A DNA stretch of 64,000 nt from Apricaphanius iberus. Taxonomy: Eukaryota > Chordata > Actinopteri > Cyprinodontiformes > Aphaniidae. Numbering within the stretch: position 1 is the first letter of the stretch; every line of letters starts with the position of its first letter. The notes below the pieces were generated by a model. That model was given only the letters and a program-made list of their open reading frames with translations. It did no database searches and was not told the origin of the DNA. The translations under genes were made by a program, and so were the position numbers. Below are positions 59,291 through 64,000 of this stretch, piece after piece. The stretch spans positions 1 through 64,000 of the forward strand of contig JAPXFQ010002675.1 in NCBI GenBank assembly GCA_028564705.1, read 5' to 3'.

Positions 59291-61289
59291 AGGAGACGTG
59301 CTGGAAAGTTGAAAATGTCCTTGCTGAACTGTATTTAAAGTATCATTCAGAAGGAGGTGGGTTAGGGAGTGTATGGTAATCCTGTTTCCTCCATGTTTTG
59401 GCCAAACATGTTTTCATTAAATACTTAAACGCCTTCAAGGACTCGGTTTCATCCTATTTTAGAATACTGAATTAATTATGCTACAATAGCTCAGCCTCAT
59501 ATTCAAACTCAGTTTTCTCTAAAAAACGGTGGAACGTCTGATGCTTTAAACACATGGATTACATTAGCCAGTGTCAAAACACTATACCGCCATCAGTGCA
59601 GGAATTAATGCATCATGGAGCCTTTTGATCATTCATAAGTGGTCAGCCAGTGGTGGCAATGTGGCGCGATCAGGTGGTTTTTACAAAACAACTTATGGGT
59701 GGTGTCCTGGCTGTCGCCCTGCAGGGTTGTGTATAAACAGTGAGACAGAGAGTCTGTGGTAAACAGGCAAAATAACTTGGGTGTAAGTTCTTTTTTATCT
59801 TGACTGAACCCCACTCCTCAAGGTTTTTGAGAGCTGCTCCAAAAGGAAATTTTGGCATAGAGAGAACTGAATATTTAAGGGGAACAGATTTTCGCATAAG
59901 ATTGGCCTACCTCATAGCACATTCCACACATCATCATGACATTAACCTGTGTTTTGTCAGTACATGATCTATGTTCATAAGTACAGGGTTGTGGTAATAT
60001 TACTATCAAGCTTGCTGGCAAGATTGCCACAATATTGGCACCTTGCCATGCCGCCACGGCGCAATCAAAAGAAACAGTATGCAGGCAATATAACATGCTG
60101 CCACAGTGGCTTTTGAAAACGCCTATTGTCAAACTTCAGTTATCTGCTGCAAAGGGCCAGTTGAGGGTAAATGCAGAAAGACTGACCTTTCTTTTCAGGA
60201 CAGACTATATGTGCAGCTTGTTATAAACTCGCCTTCTGTGAATGGCTTTCCAGCCTTCGCAATCAGCTCACTGAACACATTGCTAGCTTTGACTGCTGCA
60301 TCATTCTTTGTTTATTTATTTTTATTGGGTCGCCTAAGTACACCTTTTAAAATGGGCAACCTGGTTGGCTGTCTGGTATTTTGCATACTGAGCATGTCTT
60401 GTTGAGTAATGACGTTTGAGGTTGTGTTCAGTGGGCACTGCAGCTTTTTTCTGTGCAAATAAAACATGTGGGGGTGCTCGTGCTCAATATAAAAATATGG
60501 TGTCTCCCACTTTTCCTGTAATTGTCTGTGCTTGTCACCAACATTTCTCTTCACTGAAGGCTATAATAAAGACATGACTGGAACTGTGTGACAAAATAAA
60601 TATTTATTTCAATTTGTATCACTCTAACAGTATAGTTTCAATCAAGAGTTTTCGCAATCAGCAACAGATAGAGAACATAATTTCTGCAATGCGCATCATT
60701 TGTGCTTTTTCTTCCTGCAACAGCTTGGCAGCAGTTGCATTTATTTGCCTGTGATGTTCATGTCTTTCATGAGAAGATGAAAATCATGACATTTGTAGAT
60801 GGTAGACACTACCACAATAGTGAGTGCAAAAAGAGGTGACTGCTACTGGGCTGTTCATCAGCTGGGATAATGGGACACCATTATTTATTTATTATATACA
60901 AACATGGTATGCAGACATCGAGCCAAATCACTCCATTTCAACTAATGGAAAAACAAAACACAATTTGTATGATGGCTAGTTTTTTTTTGCTTGCACAACA
61001 AAGGAACCTTCCACATATAATAAAAACTTGATAATTTGTTCCATTACCATTATGTGTCATTCATACATATACCAGTGTTAATTTTGTTAACAGAATATTT
61101 TCATCATTACTTTTGTCATATTTTTTGAGACCAAATCCAAATGAAAATGAATATTGAATCCAATAAGAGCATTCACACTGGCTGCGAAGCGCGTGTCGTG
61201 GGTATGCAGAGCTCAAATAATTTGCAGCGTTTTCTATTTTTGCCATACACCAGATACATTTTTTTAAAGGTTTTGTGGCCACATCCGCC
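59291..61289. other. Unassigned stretch
   Basis: No recognised motif. Several overlapping short frames at 59571-60132 occur on both strands and look fortuitous. Confidence 0.3.
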
Positions 61290-61385
61290 TTTATTGATAG
61301 TATCTCTATGGGAGAGCCCAGACACCCTACGAAGGAAACAGTTTTCAGCTGCTTGTATCCGTGATCTTGTTCTTTCGGTCACCAT
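61290..61385 (-). pseudogene. LINE reverse-transcriptase C-terminal scrap
   Basis: The minus strand reads VTERTRSRIQAAENCFLRRV and SGLSHRD, which closely resembles the RIQAAEMSFLRRVAGLSLRD block found near the end of a fish LINE polyprotein. Only about 30 residues remain. Confidence 0.65.
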
Positions 61386-61831
61386 CCAGATAGCCCATAA
61401 AGTGAACCCTGAAAATGTCTTTAGAAAATTTATCTCATTTTACAAACTACAAACTGTTTACTTCATAAAATAAATGCATTCCTACTGAGTTAAAGTAAAA
61501 TTTCGCCTTATGTAATAGCAGAATTTTTTGGATTATCGATGTTTTAATTCAGCACTAGTTTGTTTTCACTGTAGTTACAAAGGAGTGAAACGGCTGCTAT
61601 GTACCCATATTAGACCAATGCGGTGCAAGAGTTTAACAGACGTGATTATGTACGCAGCGCTCATGATGAAAACTTTTTTAAAACTTTTACAAAACTGAGT
61701 AAACATGTATGTAGAATTTCTTACATGCATTTAACTTCCATGAAACATGAACATGAGATGGATTTCATACTTACTCTATGGAATATGTACGAGAATATGT
61801 ACAAGAACGGCATAACTTTTTTTTGACAACA

Positions 61832-62045
61832 CACCTGACTCATGCGTGGACATAACCGGCTTCACAGCTGTGCGAGCGGATAGAGATCCACAGAAGAGCG
61901 GGAGGTGCCAAGGTGGAGGAGTAATTTTATCTTACAATCAGAGATGTGTTAACCTCCGGAACGTGACGGTTAAACTGAAAGTATGTTGTCCCGACACTGA
62001 ACTGCTGGCAGTTGGTTTCCGTCCATACTGTAAATGTAAACAGAG
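61832..62045 (+). pseudogene. LINE endonuclease fragment (Rex1/CR1-like)
   Basis: VDITGFTAVRADRDPQKSG, GGGVILSYN, NVTVKLKVCCPDTELLAVGF and RPY are the endonuclease blocks that precede those kept at 35169. A CA-rich stretch follows from 62070. No GDFN block was found downstream, so only part of the domain is kept. Confidence 0.78.
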
Positions 62046-62065
62046 TGTCCTCCACCCCGCACACG

Positions 62066-62130
62066 TGCGAAAACTGACACACACACTCACATGGATCAGA
62101 CACACACTCACACACACAATGTCTCGCTGT
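62066..62130. repeat. CACA-rich microsatellite
   Basis: ACACACACTCACATGGATCA and ACACACACTCACACACACAA form an imperfect (CA)n tract in which the unit ACACACACTCACA is repeated. Confidence 0.75.
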
Positions 62131-62399
62131 CTCCCAAGCTCTCCTGCCCCCCCAGGTGGCAGGTCTGGCTGCGCGCTTAGAGTTGAGCTCTGCATCCAGA
62201 TTGTGGACCAGGGGCTCCTGAACCACCCTAACCGTCCTTCATGTCATCATTGTGAACGCTGAAATATGTGCTTCTCTATGTTTTTGGTGTGTTTTTTTTC
62301 TATTACCTGTGTTGTGAGTCCGTATACGGACCCAGAACACAGTTGAGCCCCCCCGATGTGTATCTCTTTTCTGAATACATGGGAGCGCCGCGTATAAAG

Positions 62400-62527
62400 G
62401 GCTGCACTGCCCAACAGTGACCTGGATCTGTTTGTTGACTGTCTGTTTGTTTGTAATGATCTTGGACAGGTTGTACTGTAAAACTGAATTTCCCCTCGTG
62501 GGACAATAAAGGATTATTCAATTCAAT
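62400..62527 (+). mobile_element. LINE 3' tail, probably of the same insertion
   Basis: GTTGTACTGTAAAACTGAAT, TTCCCCTCGTGGGACAATAA and AGGATTATTCAATTCAAT is a common fish LINE/SINE 3' end. It lies 270 bases after the endonuclease fragment on the same strand, suggesting one internally deleted insertion. Confidence 0.6.
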
Positions 62528-63339
62528 ACTGCATGCCACTGGAGATTTATGGTGCCAGGTGACTGACTTTAATATTGAAAGTAAAAAAACAAATTAAACG
62601 AGGATATAGATAAAAAAAAAGAGAGAGCTAAAACAGAAACCGGGGGGTAAAAGAGATGTTGTGGCGCGCAAACTTACTATCGCGAGCCAATATAAGTAAA
62701 AGGAGCTGAAATAAAATCTGCTTTAGCTTCCTTTATTGTCAGTTATGCCCTCTTAATATTCCTGCTCGCTGTCTCTTTGAGCTCTCAATGTTAAAAACTG
62801 CGCCCTCTTTTCCTTTTCTGAACCGGAAATACGTCATTGTCTTTAAGACTTGACAAGTCAACAATCGATCGTGGTCGCGCCATTTCTGGATCATACAGCA
62901 CCTACTTTTACCACTAGGTACCACTTACCTAGTTATGTTTGCAAATCGGTGTTTTCTCCTTAGACAGAAAATACATGAGTTCTCTCGGTGAGACGTTTTT
63001 TTAACCGCTAAATTCTCCTGTCTCATTAGCAAGTAAAAGCCGCCATTTCTGCCTGTCGTTCCTTCTGCTGACTCGTGCTTTGATGACGTAAGAGCTGTTC
63101 CATCCAGTGCCAGTCTATTGGTCACAGAAAATATAAAATTTAAACCATATAAATAGGACTAAATAAACTATAAAGTAATTTTATATAAAATGTTTAGAAA
63201 AATAATAATGCTTTTGTATTACAAAATATAATACAAAATGTATTAAAAGCATTTAGGAAAAAATATTAATCTTTTTAATGCCTTAGGAAATCAGATTAAT
63301 AAGATGGGCAATAAATGAACAAATTACCTGCAAAAGGTT
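62528..63339. other. Unassigned stretch
   Basis: No motif was recognised in either strand. Confidence 0.3.
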
Positions 63340-63695
63340 ACTTTTTTATATACTCTGCGAATATGATGTCATTTTTGAACTCTATAAACCATTAATAAAT
63401 GTGTTCCAGATAATTTAAAAATAGTTTGTTAATCATTAAGAAATCAATTATAAATCAGTGGTGCATCATATCTTATGTAGAACCGATATATGTTCTAAAT
63501 GTAGCTCATTATCTAATACCTTAAATATGATCAGGTAATGACATACTTAACAGTTATAAATCTATTTGTAAATGTCATTACAAGTCTTTATAAATGAATG
63601 GTAAATCATTATCTAATACCTTGTAAATTATCTGTTAATGACATGCTAAGCACTTATAAATGTTTAATAACGAAACATTATTATAAAGTGTTACC
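63340..63695. repeat. Degenerate 100-bp repeat block, MITE-like
   Basis: CATTATCTAATACCTT occurs at 63507 and 63607, exactly 100 bases apart, within text that repeats motifs such as TAATGACAT and CTTATAAATG. The block ends TTATAAAGTGTTACCG, a style seen at the ends of fish MITEs. Confidence 0.6.
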
Positions 63696-64000
63696 GAAGT
63701 ATCTGTATGAAATAGAGGTAGGCCTACAGGAAATCTGAAATAAAAAGATACTATCACAAAATATTTCATGCTGCCATCGATGTTAAAGGTATAGTGTAGA
63801 CCTACGTGAAGGAACTTTAAAATATTGATCATGACATGAGTTGTTTCGGTTGACATTGATTGAAATAGTTGGCCGTTGCCTTTTCTTCACCCAGCCCCTA
63901 AAAATGAATGAAAAAGACATTCTGTGTTCATGTTCTCTGAAATATGGCATAGAAATAATAAATACTGCTAGGCTTACATAAATCTATAAGCACAATTTAG
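63696..64000. other. Unassigned end of window
   Basis: The sequence is AT-rich, with no feature seen. Confidence 0.3.

Overview
The window looks like AT-rich intergenic DNA from a teleost fish. There are no operons or tightly packed genes. Instead there are GT-AG exon fragments, microsatellites and minisatellites, and many overlapping relics of transposon families I know from fish: P/THAP9-like, Harbinger with its Myb-like partner, Tc1, hAT, TTAA-flanked MITEs, L2/Rex1-type LINEs, an RTE-type tail, a Penelope-like element and Gypsy-type LTR elements. I cannot name the species. Family names are from memory of conserved motifs, not from a search.

Layout. 1-400: 25-bp and AAAT simple repeats. 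1.6-4.15 kb: broken P-element/THAP9-like transposase, followed by a (TA)n tract and a 65-bp minisatellite. 5-14.8 kb: mostly unassigned AT-rich DNA with one solo-LTR-like block and one LINE tail. 14.83-16.68 kb: a TTAA-flanked element carrying an intact THAP-domain exon on the minus strand, with a second short inverted-repeat element directly beside it. 18.0-22.8 kb: a Gypsy-type LTR element, internally deleted and carrying an antisense Penelope-like insert with a GIY-YIG domain. 25.0-25.65 kb: a LINE endonuclease relic ending in a hairpin. 28.0-31.3 kb: host-like exons, one resembling the YqaJ/SWIM-type family and then a SAM-domain plus C2H2 gene whose last exon is split by a 472-bp solo LTR. 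31.34-32.87 kb: a 40-bp minisatellite of about 38 copies. 33.6-37.8 kb: an L2 copy with an inverted 5' piece, then a long Rex1/CR1-like LINE. 40.5-41.0 kb: a Tc1 relic. 42.9-44.8 kb: two overlapping L2/CR1-type fragments. 46.3-47.75 kb: an antisense LINE endonuclease. 49.0-54.8 kb: a Harbinger element split by a nearly full-length antisense L2 LINE that still shows an SGNH-esterase ORF1, an endonuclease and a reverse transcriptase. 55-64 kb: MITEs, hAT and LINE scraps.

How it fits together. Nothing here appears to be an intact host gene. The nearest thing is the SAM/C2H2 gene at 29.74-31.32 kb. Its exon phases agree and its frame stays open across the LTR once the LTR and one copy of its 4-bp target duplication are discounted, so the insertion came after a period when the frame was kept. 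Nested insertions give a relative order: the Harbinger predates the L2 inside it, the Gypsy-type element predates the Penelope insert, and the SAM gene predates the solo LTR. I found no convincing new biological system. The most informative observations are insertion structures and slippage in coding microsatellites.
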